From Clostridia bacterium (lineage in GTDB: Bacteria > Bacillota > Clostridia > Lachnospirales > Lachnospiraceae), in assembly GCA_028722515.1 (NCBI GenBank), contig JAQYGS010000003.1:1-33611 (forward strand): 33,611 bases of DNA, written 5' to 3'. A model generated the notes under the pieces. That model made no database searches. It saw only the letters and a list, made by a program, of their open reading frames with translations, and was not told the DNA's origin. Positions 1 through 8,334 of the stretch are shown here, one piece after another. Numbering within the stretch: the first letter of the stretch is position 1; every line of letters starts with the position of its first letter. The translations under genes were made by a program, and so were the position numbers.

Positions 1-975
1 TCCTGCAGTCTGGCCGTATTCATCTACCACAATGGCCATATGGATCTTCCTTGCCTGCATGGAATGAAACAGGTCACCAATGCTCCTTGTTTCGGGAATA
101 AAAGATGCCTGGCGGATGATTCCCGGCAGTTCCTTCAATGGCTTGAATTTGGCCCATGGATTCTGGGTCATAAATTTCAGTGCATCCTTATAATGAACGA
201 TTCCCTTGATGTTGTCGATATTTTCCTCATATACGGGATACCTGGAATTACCCTCCTCAAGCATGGTATCGATCATATTTTTCAGCAGAATCTCCTGATC
301 AAATGCTACCACGTTCTTCCTGTGGGTCATGATATCCTGAGCATCCGTTTCATTAAATGAAATAATATTCTGGATCATTTCCGCTTCATTTTCTTCAATG
401 ACTCCCTGCTCATGGGCTTCATCCACAATGGAAATGATCTCTTCTTCTGTCACTGCAGCCTCCGTATGGTTCATCTCCACCCCAAAGGGAACTGCCGCAA
501 TTCTGGCAATCCAGGTAATCGCAAAGGTAAAAGGTTTCAGGATCATAACCCAGAAATGCACAAGTTTCAGATAGCGATATGCATATTTCTCCGGGTGGTA
601 AGTACCAACACGCCGGAAAGTAAGGATTCCCAGGCCTGCAAGCAGAATAACACAGACTGCAATCACAAGTACAAGAGCAGCTACATGCTTTATGTAGGGA
701 TGAAATGCGCTTAAAACCCAGGGAACAAAAAAAGCGCCAAAGCAGATACCGGTGGATAATGCGATCAAAGGGATAGCATTTACAAACTGAGCCGGATTAT
801 CCATAAAGGTAAGCAGAAGTCTGGCTTTTTGATCACCTTCCTGTGCTTTTTTTTCAGTTTCATTCTCACTTAAGTTTCTGACTGCAGCAGCAAATCCGTA
901 AAATATTCCATTAAGCCACAGCAGAAATACTAAAACCAACATGCCCCACAGGGGCACACTACTGCCATCTTCCAT
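1..975 (-). CDS. CNNM/CorC-type membrane protein with CBS domains (hemolysin family), C-terminus beyond left edge
   Basis: The reading frame opens with ATG at 975 and stays open for 325 codons to the window edge, so the C-terminal part is missing. The N-terminal ~165 residues are a CNNM/DUF21-like membrane region with hydrophobic segments such as PLWGMLVLVFLLWLNGIFYG and AALVLVIAVCVILLAGLGIL. Then comes the cytosolic linker EEEIISIVDEAHEQGVIEE, typical of CorC/YfjD/TlyC proteins, followed by a CBS pair (ITHRKNVVAF-like start at DIMTHRKNVVAF, then IHMAIVVDEYGQTAG in the second CBS). The CorC_HlyC domain expected after it lies outside. Members of this family are linked to Mg2+/divalent cation export; the older 'hemolysin' label is not evidence of toxicity. 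An AAAGGAGA ribosome binding site lies about 13 bases upstream. It sits 79 bp downstream of mazF on the same strand. Confidence 0.85.
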   Translation of the reverse strand, partial: MEDGSSVPLWGMLVLVFLLWLNGIFYGFAAAVRNLSENETEKKAQEGDQKARLLLTFMDNPAQFVNAIPLIALSTGICFGAFFVPWVLSAFHPYIKHVAALVLVIAVCVILLAGLGILTFRRVGTYHPEKYAYRYLKLVHFWVMILKPFTFAITWIARIAAVPFGVEMNHTEAAVTEEEIISIVDEAHEQGVIEENEAEMIQNIISFNETDAQDIMTHRKNVVAFDQEILLKNMIDTMLEEGNSRYPVYEENIDNIKGIVHYKDALKFMTQNPWAKFKPLKELPGIIRQASFIPETRSIGDLFHSMQARKIHMAIVVDEYGQTAG

Positions 976-1054
976 ATTATATGATTGGTCTCCTTTGTAT
1001 GAACATGCATAGTTACGGGAAAAATATATCACTTTATATCATATCCGTCAAGGC

Positions 1055-1402
1055 TTAAAAACTCAGCTCCAGGCTGATTTCAAGTGCGTGGTTGACTTTG
1101 TCAAGCATGGCATCATCCAGATGACACACTTTGTCCTTAAGCCTTCTTTTGTCAATTGTGCGAAGCTGTTCCAGCAATATTACGGAATCTTTCTCTATAC
1201 CGTATGTTCCTGCGTCAATTTCTATATGAGTAGGAAGCTTCGCTTTATTCATCTTTGAGGTAATAGCAGCACAGATTACAGTAGGGCTGTGCCTGTTTCC
1301 CACATTATTCTGAATAATAAGTACCGGTCGGATTCCGCCCTGTTCACTTCCCACCACAGGACGAAGATCCGCATAAAAGATATCCCCTCTTTTAATTACC
1401 AC
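1055..1402 (-). CDS. mazF: MazF/EndoA-type mRNA interferase (type II toxin), no visible antitoxin
   Basis: This 115-residue protein ([20 protein letters not shown] near the start, [11 protein letters not shown], then [10 protein letters not shown]) matches the length and motif order of Bacillus EndoA/MazF, a sequence-specific endoribonuclease. The start chosen is GTG at 1402, which follows GGAG by 8 bases and gives the usual MVIKRGD start; an alternative GTG at 1411 adds three residues (NCV) and has no room for a ribosome binding site. The gene lies 117 bp downstream of alr on the same strand, the same neighbourhood as in Bacillus. There the antitoxin EndoAI is encoded between alr and endoA; here the gap is too short for a ribbon-helix-helix antitoxin and holds no convincing ORF. 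Any antitoxin must be elsewhere. Confidence 0.9.
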   Translation of the reverse strand: MVIKRGDIFYADLRPVVGSEQGGIRPVLIIQNNVGNRHSPTVICAAITSKMNKAKLPTHIEIDAGTYGIEKDSVILLEQLRTIDKRRLKDKVCHLDDAMLDKVNHALEISLELSF

Positions 1403-1519
1403 ACAATTCACACTCCGATTCTTTTAAGGCTTTTCACCTTGTTTTAAGATAAGTATTTCCATCTTTTTCTTGTGTATACATGCGTGGTTTATAAAATCAG
1501 TTTATCCTGTATGAAAGCA

Positions 1520-2677
1520 TTAAAGGTATGCTTTTGTTTCTTTGCCGTCTTTTATATAAACTCTGGGTACCCTTGGACTGATATCACAGGCAAATTCGTA
1601 GGAAAAGCGTCCGCATAGATCTCCGATCTCTTCAATACTGATAAATTCCTGTCCGTCTCTTCCAAGCAGAGTAACCTCATCTCCCTCTTTTACGTTATCT
1701 ATATTGGTTACATCCACCATAAACTGGTCCATACAGACTCTTCCAAGAATAGGGGCTTTCTTTCCATGGATCAGAACCCATCCTTTCCCGGAAAGCTGTC
1801 TGGGATATCCGTCTGCATAGCCTACCGGAATGGTTGCCACACGAAGTCTTGAAGGTGCCACAAAGGTTCCGCCATAGCTGATGGCTGTCCCGGGTTCCAC
1901 ATTTTTTATGTAGGTTATATGGCTTTTCAGTTCCATTACAGGTGTAAGCTTCACAATATCCCGTTCCACTTCTGAAGAAGGATAGATTCCGTAGATAGTG
2001 ATCCCGGCTCTGACTACGTTTAGATTTGCCTCGGGGATCCGGATGATTCCCGCACTGTTGGAGCAGTGCTTCACAGGAATCTTCACACCGGCTTCTTCCA
2101 GAAGGTCTGCAAATTTCAGGTAGCGGTCAAGCTGTACCATAGCCGGACTTCTGTCATATTCGTCTGCCCTTGCAAAGTGAGTAAACATTCCTTCAATCTG
2201 AAGATTGGGAAGAAGAGAGATTTTCCTGATCTCCTCCACGCTTTCCATAGTATCCGCAAATCCGATTCTTGTCATTCCTGTATCCAGTGCAATATGAATA
2301 TGTACTGTTTTTCCCTGAGACTCTGCCTCCTGGGAAAGCTTTACTGCGGCCTCCCTCTGGCAGACTGCAGGCCGGATATCATACTGAACCAGCTCTGGAT
2401 AATATTCTTCAAATACAATGCCAAGGATCAGAATGGGTTTCTTAATTCCTGCCTTTCTGAGATTTATTGCCTCCTCAGCAGTTGCTGTGGCAAAGCCCCA
2501 GATATAGTCATAATTTTCTACCAGATGGGCAACAGGAATGGCACCGTGTCCATAGGCATCTGCCTTTATAACTGCAATCATCTTTGTATCTTCTGCAATA
2601 TTCTTTCTCATTTCCCGGAAATTGTTCTCCACTGCATCCAGGGAAATCACTGCTTTTACTCTGTTATTTTTTTCCAT
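1520..2677 (-). CDS. alr: Alanine racemase
   Basis: Alr interconverts L- and D-alanine with pyridoxal phosphate and supplies D-Ala for peptidoglycan. The 385-residue length is normal. The PLP-binding lysine is Lys38 in AVIKADAYGHG, and the second catalytic base is Tyr268 in TAISYGGTF. The barrel motif HCSNSAG (204-210) and the C-terminal VCMDQFMVDVT segment, which feeds residues into the partner subunit's active site, are present. The ATG at 2677 follows an AGAGGA site. The gene starts 5 bp after the stop of the NAD(P)HX repair gene, so the two are almost certainly cotranscribed; this order (repair enzyme, alr, mazF) is common in Firmicutes. Confidence 0.97.
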   Translation of the reverse strand: MEKNNRVKAVISLDAVENNFREMRKNIAEDTKMIAVIKADAYGHGAIPVAHLVENYDYIWGFATATAEEAINLRKAGIKKPILILGIVFEEYYPELVQYDIRPAVCQREAAVKLSQEAESQGKTVHIHIALDTGMTRIGFADTMESVEEIRKISLLPNLQIEGMFTHFARADEYDRSPAMVQLDRYLKFADLLEEAGVKIPVKHCSNSAGIIRIPEANLNVVRAGITIYGIYPSSEVERDIVKLTPVMELKSHITYIKNVEPGTAISYGGTFVAPSRLRVATIPVGYADGYPRQLSGKGWVLIHGKKAPILGRVCMDQFMVDVTNIDNVKEGDEVTLLGRDGQEFISIEEIGDLCGRFSYEFACDISPRVPRVYIKDGKETKAYL

Positions 2678-2682
2678 AATAT

Positions 2683-4191
2683 TTATCCTCTGCTTTTTAA
2701 TATTTCCGGCAAAAATTCATTAATATCTCTTGCCGTCATTCCCCTTGAACCAAGGTGATCTGCCGCAGCATCTCCTGCAAGTCCATGGATATAAACTCCA
2801 AGTGCAGCCTTCTCTGCCAGAGTCACATCCTTACCTGCCGATAAATACATGCATAAGATTCCGGAAAGTACACCGCTTAAAACATCTCCGCTTCCCGCAG
2901 TTGCCATTCCTTCGTTTCCGGACAGGTTCAGAAAAACCTCTCCGTCAAAACCGGCTGTTACTGTACAGGCATCTTTCAGCACACAGACACACTGTGTTTC
3001 CCTGGCATAATCAGACGCCGTCTTTATAAGGTCTTTCTGGATCTCTCCAATACTTTTGCCGCAAAGGCGGCTCATTTCCCCGATATGTGGAGTAACGATC
3101 ACATTTTTTCCCACATATTCCTTCCATTCCCTGTGTACAGAAAGAAGGTTCAGGCCATCCGCATCAAGAATAACCGGTTTCCCGGATTTGGCAGCTGCCT
3201 TAAGGAACCACTGGGCACGTTCCCTGCTCTGACCGGATACTCCAAGGCCCGGTCCGATCACCAGCACATCACACCAGTTCAATATATTTTCATTGGACGC
3301 CTCATCAAAATCACAGCATACCATAGCTTCCGGCAGAAGTGTCTGAAGAGGGATCCGGTTTTCTTCCACTGTCTGAATTTTGACCATTCCTGCAGAACTT
3401 TTCAGGGCAGCCTGGGCACTCAGAAAAGCCGCACCGCACATTCCGGGAGATCCGGCCACCAGAAGCACTTTTCCAAAGGTACCCTTATTTCCGTAAGGAA
3501 TCCTGTCAGGCAGAAGCGAAAGATCCTGTTTCTCAAGATAATGCGTAAAAGATTTGTTCAAAGGGTCCTGATATATTCCGATGTCAGCTATGATGATCTC
3601 ACCACCATACATCCTGCCCGGGTAAAAGCACAGTCCTCTTTTTCGAAATGCAAATGTAACCGTAAGATCTGCCCTGAATGCGATTCCCATTTCAAATCCT
3701 GTATCTGAATTTACTCCGGAAGGAATATCTACGGCTACCTTAAATGCAGATGCAGCATTCATTTCACTGATAACCTGTCCGTACCTTCCTTCAACAGGAC
3801 GGGTCAGGCCAACACCAAAAATTGCATCTACTATAGTAGTATATTCAGTGAAATTTAAGTTATGCACCTCCTGTGTTTCACAGTTTCGGGCAATAAGAAG
3901 CTGCTGTCTGGCCTGATCAGTCATTTTTTCCTCTGTACCCGTCAGGTAAAAGCAGGCACAATAACCTTCCAGACGTAAAAGTCTGGCAACGGCAAGGCCG
4001 TCTCCTCCATTGTTTCCGCTGCCACATACCACAAGAATTTTTTCTGCATTTTTATCTTTCAGGTGTTTTTTCATTTCCTCCACTACTTTTAAAGCAGCCC
4101 GTTCCATCAGAACAAGCGACGGAATTCCTATCCTCTCAATCGTGTGTTCATCAAGTTCTTTCATCTGAGCGCCTGTTACCACTTCTTTCAT
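2683..4191 (-). CDS. nnr: Bifunctional NAD(P)H-hydrate epimerase / ADP-dependent NAD(P)H-hydrate dehydratase
   Basis: A fusion of a YjeF_N-type epimerase (N-terminal ~210 residues) and a ribokinase-like dehydratase (C-terminal ~280 residues). It repairs hydrated NADH and NADPH: the first domain interconverts the R and S hydrates, the second dehydrates the S form using ADP. The epimerase carries the CGSGNNGGDGLAVARLL motif and the VDIPSGVNSDTG segment; the dehydratase carries VLLVAGSPGMCGA, VIGPGLG, DADGLNLL, VTPHIGEMSRL and the catalytic ATAGSGDVLSG motif. An upstream ATG at 4215 is in frame, but the ATG at 4191 is preferred because AGAGGTGAG lies 7 bases before it and the protein then begins MKEVVTGAQMKELD, as in homologues. 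The upstream ATG would fall inside the terminator that follows rex. Confidence 0.95.
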   Translation of the reverse strand: MKEVVTGAQMKELDEHTIERIGIPSLVLMERAALKVVEEMKKHLKDKNAEKILVVCGSGNNGGDGLAVARLLRLEGYCACFYLTGTEEKMTDQARQQLLIARNCETQEVHNLNFTEYTTIVDAIFGVGLTRPVEGRYGQVISEMNAASAFKVAVDIPSGVNSDTGFEMGIAFRADLTVTFAFRKRGLCFYPGRMYGGEIIIADIGIYQDPLNKSFTHYLEKQDLSLLPDRIPYGNKGTFGKVLLVAGSPGMCGAAFLSAQAALKSSAGMVKIQTVEENRIPLQTLLPEAMVCCDFDEASNENILNWCDVLVIGPGLGVSGQSRERAQWFLKAAAKSGKPVILDADGLNLLSVHREWKEYVGKNVIVTPHIGEMSRLCGKSIGEIQKDLIKTASDYARETQCVCVLKDACTVTAGFDGEVFLNLSGNEGMATAGSGDVLSGVLSGILCMYLSAGKDVTLAEKAALGVYIHGLAGDAAADHLGSRGMTARDINEFLPEILKSRG

Positions 4192-4216
4192 CTGCTCACC
4201 TCTCTTTTCCTGCAAG

Positions 4217-4245
4217 ATAAAAAGCTGTGACCGTCAAGATCACAG
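4217..4245 (-). terminator. Intrinsic terminator after rex
   Basis: On the minus strand the hairpin GCTGTGA / TCACAGC (about 9-base loop, 4224-4245) is followed by TTTTT. It lies 8 bp past the rex stop and 26 bp before the preferred start of the NAD(P)HX repair gene. Some read-through, or a promoter inside rex, must therefore serve the downstream operon. Confidence 0.75.
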
Positions 4246-4253
4246 CCTGCCTG

Positions 4254-4904
4254 TTAGTGCTGTCCTCCATGCTCTTTCCTGTATTCACTCAGATTATAGG
4301 ACAAAGTCATCAGGCTCTCTGAAAGATGTACATTCTCAACCAATACATCTTCAGGAGCATCCAGATCAATATGGGCAAAATTCCAGATTGCCTTTATTCC
4401 ATTATCGATCAAAACTCTTGCCATTTCTTTTGCTTTATTCTTGGGAAGAGTCAGTATGGCAATTTCCACTTCATTTTCTTTCAGAAACAGGGGAAGCTCA
4501 CTGATCATCTGAATCTCAATACCCCGCACTGCAATTCCTTCCAGAACAGGATTAATGTCAAAAATACCTACCAGTTTAAATCCGCGTTTCTCAAAATCCA
4601 CATAATTGGCCAGTGCCTGGCCAAGATTTCCTGCACCCAGGATGATCATTGGATGCACTGTGTCAAGTCCCAGGATTTTCCCTATTTCCGTATATAAATA
4701 TCTTACATTGTAACCATATCCCTGCTGACCAAATCCACCGAAATTATTTAAATCCTGACGAATCTGGGAAGCTGTAACGTGCATTTTCTTACTGAGATCA
4801 TTTGAAGAGATCCTCTCAACATTCTCCTCCATCAATTCACCCAGATAGCGGTAATAACGGGGAAGACGTTTGATGACCGCTTTTGAAATTTCCTTAGCTT
4901 CCAC
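4254..4904 (-). CDS. rex: Redox-sensing transcriptional repressor Rex
   Basis: Rex binds DNA when the NADH/NAD+ ratio is low and releases it on NADH binding; in fermentative Clostridia it controls NADH-recycling fermentation genes. The 216-residue protein has the typical N-terminal winged helix (KRLPRYYRYLGELM, then VTASQIRQDLNNFGGFGQQG) and a Rossmann fold starting IILGAGNLGQALANY with FDINP at the end of the second strand. The C-terminal domain-swap helix is present up to LSYNLSEYRKEHGG. The ATG at 4904 is preceded by AAGGAGGG. It is transcribed divergently from the ABC-F gene, from a good sigma-A promoter at 4934-4962. Confidence 0.97.
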   Translation of the reverse strand: MEAKEISKAVIKRLPRYYRYLGELMEENVERISSNDLSKKMHVTASQIRQDLNNFGGFGQQGYGYNVRYLYTEIGKILGLDTVHPMIILGAGNLGQALANYVDFEKRGFKLVGIFDINPVLEGIAVRGIEIQMISELPLFLKENEVEIAILTLPKNKAKEMARVLIDNGIKAIWNFAHIDLDAPEDVLVENVHLSESLMTLSYNLSEYRKEHGGQH

Positions 4905-4933
4905 AATATTCCCTCCTTATAATTCCTATGTCA

Positions 4934-4962
4934 ATTATACCGAGTTGTTATTTTACTGTCAA
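4934..4962 (-). promoter_or_regulatory. Sigma-A promoter of rex
   Basis: On the minus strand a perfect TTGACA (-35, 4957-4962) and a perfect TATAAT (-10, 4934-4939) are separated by 17 bp, upstream of rex. A partial inverted repeat, TTTTGT-N9-ACAAAA, lies just upstream at about 4968-4988 and is discussed as a weak Rex-box candidate. Confidence 0.85.
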
Positions 4963-5021
4963 ATTGATTTTGTACTTTTTAGACAAAATTTTTTGTTTTT
5001 TTTATTAATTTTGTTTTTTAC

Positions 5022-5050
5022 TTTCAAAAACCGGGAAATTCCGCTATAAT
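5022..5050 (+). promoter_or_regulatory. Promoter of the ABC-F gene
   Basis: TATAAT at 5045-5050 is preceded, with 17 bp spacing, by a weak -35 (TTTCAA at 5022-5027). It would start transcription about 50 bases before the ABC-F ATG. The -35 match is poor, so the call rests on the -10 and the position. Confidence 0.55.
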
Positions 5051-5105
5051 AAAAAACATACTGTTGCATTCTGTGCACAAATGAATTATATTTGGAGGAA
5101 TTTGT

Positions 5106-7016
5106 ATGATCTTATCATGCCAGAACATCTGCAAATCCTTTGGGGAACATGTTATACTTGAGAATGCCTGTTTCCATATAGAAGACCGTGAGAAGGCTGC
5201 TCTGATCGGTAACAACGGAGCCGGGAAAACCACTCTGCTGAAAATTATAATGCATGAAATTCCAGCGGATTCCGGTACGGTTGTTCTTGCAAAGGATAAA
5301 AAAATCGGGTATCTTGCCCAGTATCAGGACATTCACGGCCACCACACTATTTATGAGGAGCTTCTCTCTACAAAGCAGCATGTTATTGATATGGAAAGCC
5401 GTCTCAGAAGTCTGGAATCCCAGATGAAATCTGCATCCGGGGAAACTCTGGACAGTCTGATGAATACGTATACCAGGTTAAACCACGAATTTGAAATCGA
5501 AAACGGATATGCTTATGAAAGTGAAATCATGGGAGTGGTACATGGACTTGGATTTACCCGGGAAGACATAGACAGACAGATAGAAACTCTCTCCGGCGGC
5601 CAGAAAACCAGAGTGGCACTGGGTAAACTTCTTCTTTCAAAGCCTGATATCCTTCTTCTGGATGAGCCCACCAACCACCTGGACATGGAGAGTATCTCAT
5701 GGCTTGAAACGTATCTTATGAATTACCCGGGAGCTGTATTTATTGTATCTCATGACCGGTATTTTCTGGATAAGGTAGTGACCAAGGTGGTGGAGATCGA
5801 AGCCGGACAGATGCGTATGTATTTGGGCAATTATTCCGCGTATGCTCTGAAGAAAGCCAGCCTTAGGGATGCCCAGTATAAAGCGTACCTTAACCAGCAG
5901 AGAGAGATAAAGCACCAGGAAGCAGTGATCACAAAGCTTAAATCTTTTAATCGTGAAAAATCTATAAAAAGAGCAGAAAGCCGTGAAAAAATGCTTAATA
6001 AGATCCAGAGAATCGAGAAGCCTCTGGAAATTCAGAATCAGATGCGTATTTCTCTGGAACCCCGGTATATAAGCGGAAACGATGTGCTGACTGTAGAGGG
6101 GCTTTCCAAATCTTTTCCGCAGCAGATGCTGTTTAGCGATATTTCTTTTGATATCAAGCGTGGAGAGCGTGTGGCTCTCATAGGAAACAATGGTACGGGC
6201 AAAACCACCATATTAAAGATACTAAATGGGATCATTGACGCTGATGAGGGCAAATTTTCTCTTGGATCCAAGGTGAAGATCGGATATTATGATCAGGAAC
6301 ATCACGTACTCCATATGGAAAAGACTATTTTTCAGGAAATTTCTGACACGTATCCCACTCTTACGGAAACACAGATCCGCAATATGCTTGCTGCTTTTCT
6401 GTTTACTGGAGATGATGTATTTAAAGAAATTTCTTCCCTTTCCGGTGGTGAAAGAGGCCGTGTATCCCTGGCAAAGCTTATGCTTTCGGAAGCCAATTTT
6501 CTGATCCTTGATGAGCCTACCAACCATCTTGATATCGCTTCCAAGGAAATTCTGGAGGAAGCACTGAACAGTTACACAGGAACTGTACTTTATGTATCTC
6601 ATGACCGGTATTTCATTAATCAGACTGCCACCAGAATTCTGGATCTGACCAATCATACTCTGGTAAATTATATTGGAGATTATGATTATTATCTTGAAAA
6701 AAAAGAGGAACTGACTGATAAATATGCTCCTTCCACTGAGAAAGAGGCATCATCAGAAAAAAGCTCTTCTGACAATAAGCTTTCCTGGCAGCAGAAGAAA
6801 GAAGAACAGGCCCGCCAGCGTAAACGTGAGAACGACCTGAAGAAAGTTGAAAACCGGATCGAAGAACTGGAAAACAGAGACAGGGAAATTGATGAAACTC
6901 TGGTTCTTCCTGATATCTGTACAAACGTGGCTGAATGTACCAGGCTAAGCAGAGAAAAAGAAGCGATCGGTGAAGAACTTGAGAAACTGTATGAAAAATG
7001 GGAAGAACTTGCATAA
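5106..7016 (+). CDS. ABC-F family ATPase (ribosome-associated type)
   Basis: The 636-residue protein has two fused ABC ATPase domains and no membrane segment, the ABC-F layout. Domain 1 has Walker A GNNGAGKTT, signature LSGGQKTRVALGKLLL and Walker B ILLLDEPTNHLD; domain 2 has GNNGTGKTT, LSGGERGRVSLAKLML and LILDEPTNHLD. A charged linker (about 240-310) corresponds to the P-site tRNA interaction motif, and a C-terminal coiled coil rich in Lys and Glu (about 555-636) resembles YfmR/Uup proteins. ABC-F proteins act on the translating ribosome; some relieve stalling and others protect against antibiotics. Nothing in the sequence decides between those roles. The ATG follows TTGGAGGAATTTGT. It stands alone between rex (divergent) and icd (convergent). 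Confidence 0.92.
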   Translation: MILSCQNICKSFGEHVILENACFHIEDREKAALIGNNGAGKTTLLKIIMHEIPADSGTVVLAKDKKIGYLAQYQDIHGHHTIYEELLSTKQHVIDMESRLRSLESQMKSASGETLDSLMNTYTRLNHEFEIENGYAYESEIMGVVHGLGFTREDIDRQIETLSGGQKTRVALGKLLLSKPDILLLDEPTNHLDMESISWLETYLMNYPGAVFIVSHDRYFLDKVVTKVVEIEAGQMRMYLGNYSAYALKKASLRDAQYKAYLNQQREIKHQEAVITKLKSFNREKSIKRAESREKMLNKIQRIEKPLEIQNQMRISLEPRYISGNDVLTVEGLSKSFPQQMLFSDISFDIKRGERVALIGNNGTGKTTILKILNGIIDADEGKFSLGSKVKIGYYDQEHHVLHMEKTIFQEISDTYPTLTETQIRNMLAAFLFTGDDVFKEISSLSGGERGRVSLAKLMLSEANFLILDEPTNHLDIASKEILEEALNSYTGTVLYVSHDRYFINQTATRILDLTNHTLVNYIGDYDYYLEKKEELTDKYAPSTEKEASSEKSSSDNKLSWQQKKEEQARQRKRENDLKKVENRIEELENRDREIDETLVLPDICTNVAECTRLSREKEAIGEELEKLYEKWEELA

Positions 7017-7037
7017 TCTGCAGGCTCTTCCCTTTTT
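7000..7037 (+). terminator. Intrinsic terminator overlapping the end of the ABC-F gene
   Basis: GGGAAGA (7000-7006) pairs with TCTTCCC (7026-7032) and is followed by TTTTT. The left arm is inside the last codons of the ABC-F gene. The loop is long (about 19 bases). It separates the gene from convergent icd. Confidence 0.6.
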
Positions 7038-7041
7038 ATGA

Positions 7042-8250
7042 TCACAGCATTTTTTCCAGTCTGTCTTTAATCGCCAGGATAAAATCTCTGCTGTTTAATA
7101 CAGTTACATGCTTCAGGGATGTGATCAGTGCCAGATCCTTGGTCATTTTTCCACTTTCAATGGTTCCAAGTGTGGCCTTCTCCAGCTTGTCCGCAAAATC
7201 CATAAGCTGGCTGTTTGAGTCAAGCTCTCCACGTTTCCTTAAAGCACCTGTCCATGCAAAGATGGTTGCTACGGAGTTAGTGGATGTTTCCTTTCCCTCA
7301 AGGTGACGGTAATAATGTCTCTGAACTGTACCATGGGCAGCTTCATATTCATAATTTCCATCTGGTGACACCAGAACAGAAGTCATCATTGCCAGAGAAC
7401 CAAATGCTGAGGAAACCATATCACTCATTACATCGCCATCATAGTTCTTGCAGGCCCAGATAAATCCTCCCTGAGATTTCATTACACGGGCTACAATATC
7501 ATCGATCAGGCTGTAAAAATATTCCAGACCTGCCGCTTCAAATTTTTCTTTAAATTCTTTCTCATAAATTTCAGCAAAAATTTCCTTAAATCGGCCGTCA
7601 TAAGTCTTGGAAATGGTATCTTTGGCTCCCAGCCACAGGTTCTGCCTTGTATCAAGAGCATAATTAAAGCAGCATCTTGCAAAGCTTGTAATGGATGCAT
7701 CCAGATTATGCATTCCCTGAAGCACGCCTGAGCCATCAAAGTGCTGGATCAGCTCTTTCTTCTTCTCTCCATTCTCACCTTCAAAAACAAGGTAGGCATC
7801 TCCAGGGCCGTCTATATACATTTCTGTATTTTTATATACATCGCCGTATGCGTGACGGGCAAGCGTAATGGGCATTTTCCAGTTTTTCACACACGGTTCG
7901 ATTCCCTTCACAACTATAGGAGCACGAAATACGGTGCCATCCATGATCGCACGGATCGTTCCATTGGGACTCTTATACATCTTTTTTAAGTGGTATTCTT
8001 CCATCCTGGCCTTGTTTGGAGTAATAGTTGCACATTTAACGGCTACTCCATACTTCTTTGCTGCATTAGCGGCATCTACAGTTACTTTGTCATCCGTTTC
8101 ATTTCTGTGCACCAGGCCAAGATCATAATACTCTGTTTTCAAATCAATGTACGGAAGAAGAAGTTCCTCTTTAATTATTTTCCACAGGATCCTGGTCATC
8201 TCGTCTCCGTCCATTTCCACCAATGGTGTGCTCATTTGAATTTTTTTCAT
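7042..8250 (-). CDS. icd: NADP-dependent isocitrate dehydrogenase (class II, homodimeric type)
   Basis: It oxidatively decarboxylates isocitrate to 2-oxoglutarate, probably for glutamate synthesis in this anaerobe. The start ATG at 8250 is used because AGGAGGG precedes it by 6 bases; the ORF extends 11 codons further without a ribosome binding site. The 402-residue protein resembles the eukaryotic-type IDH family rather than the E. coli type: PLVEMDGDEMTR near the N-terminus, TITPNKARMEEYHLKKMYKSP for substrate binding, ARHAYGDVYK, and the NADP-binding EAAHGTVQRHYY followed by TSTNSVATIFAWTGAL. No citrate synthase or aconitase is adjacent. It has its own promoter at 8286-8314 and faces the ABC-F gene convergently. 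Confidence 0.96.
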   Translation of the reverse strand: MKKIQMSTPLVEMDGDEMTRILWKIIKEELLLPYIDLKTEYYDLGLVHRNETDDKVTVDAANAAKKYGVAVKCATITPNKARMEEYHLKKMYKSPNGTIRAIMDGTVFRAPIVVKGIEPCVKNWKMPITLARHAYGDVYKNTEMYIDGPGDAYLVFEGENGEKKKELIQHFDGSGVLQGMHNLDASITSFARCCFNYALDTRQNLWLGAKDTISKTYDGRFKEIFAEIYEKEFKEKFEAAGLEYFYSLIDDIVARVMKSQGGFIWACKNYDGDVMSDMVSSAFGSLAMMTSVLVSPDGNYEYEAAHGTVQRHYYRHLEGKETSTNSVATIFAWTGALRKRGELDSNSQLMDFADKLEKATLGTIESGKMTKDLALITSLKHVTVLNSRDFILAIKDRLEKML

Positions 8251-8285
8251 AATGTCCCTCCTCTTTAGCTTTAAATTTATCATAC

Positions 8286-8314
8286 ATTGTAGCGGATAGA
8301 ATTTGATTCGTCAA
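8286..8314 (-). promoter_or_regulatory. Sigma-A promoter of icd
   Basis: On the minus strand TTGACG (8309-8314), 17 bp spacing, TACAAT (8286-8291). The expected transcription start is about 30 bases before the icd ATG. Confidence 0.75.
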
Positions 8315-8334
8315 TGCTTTTATACATTAAAGTT

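Noticed and set aside
2066-2758. 230-codon open frame antisense to alr
   Set aside because: It overlaps alr and the end of the NAD(P)HX repair gene, has no ribosome binding site, and its Cys/Phe/Ile-rich composition is typical of a shadow frame.
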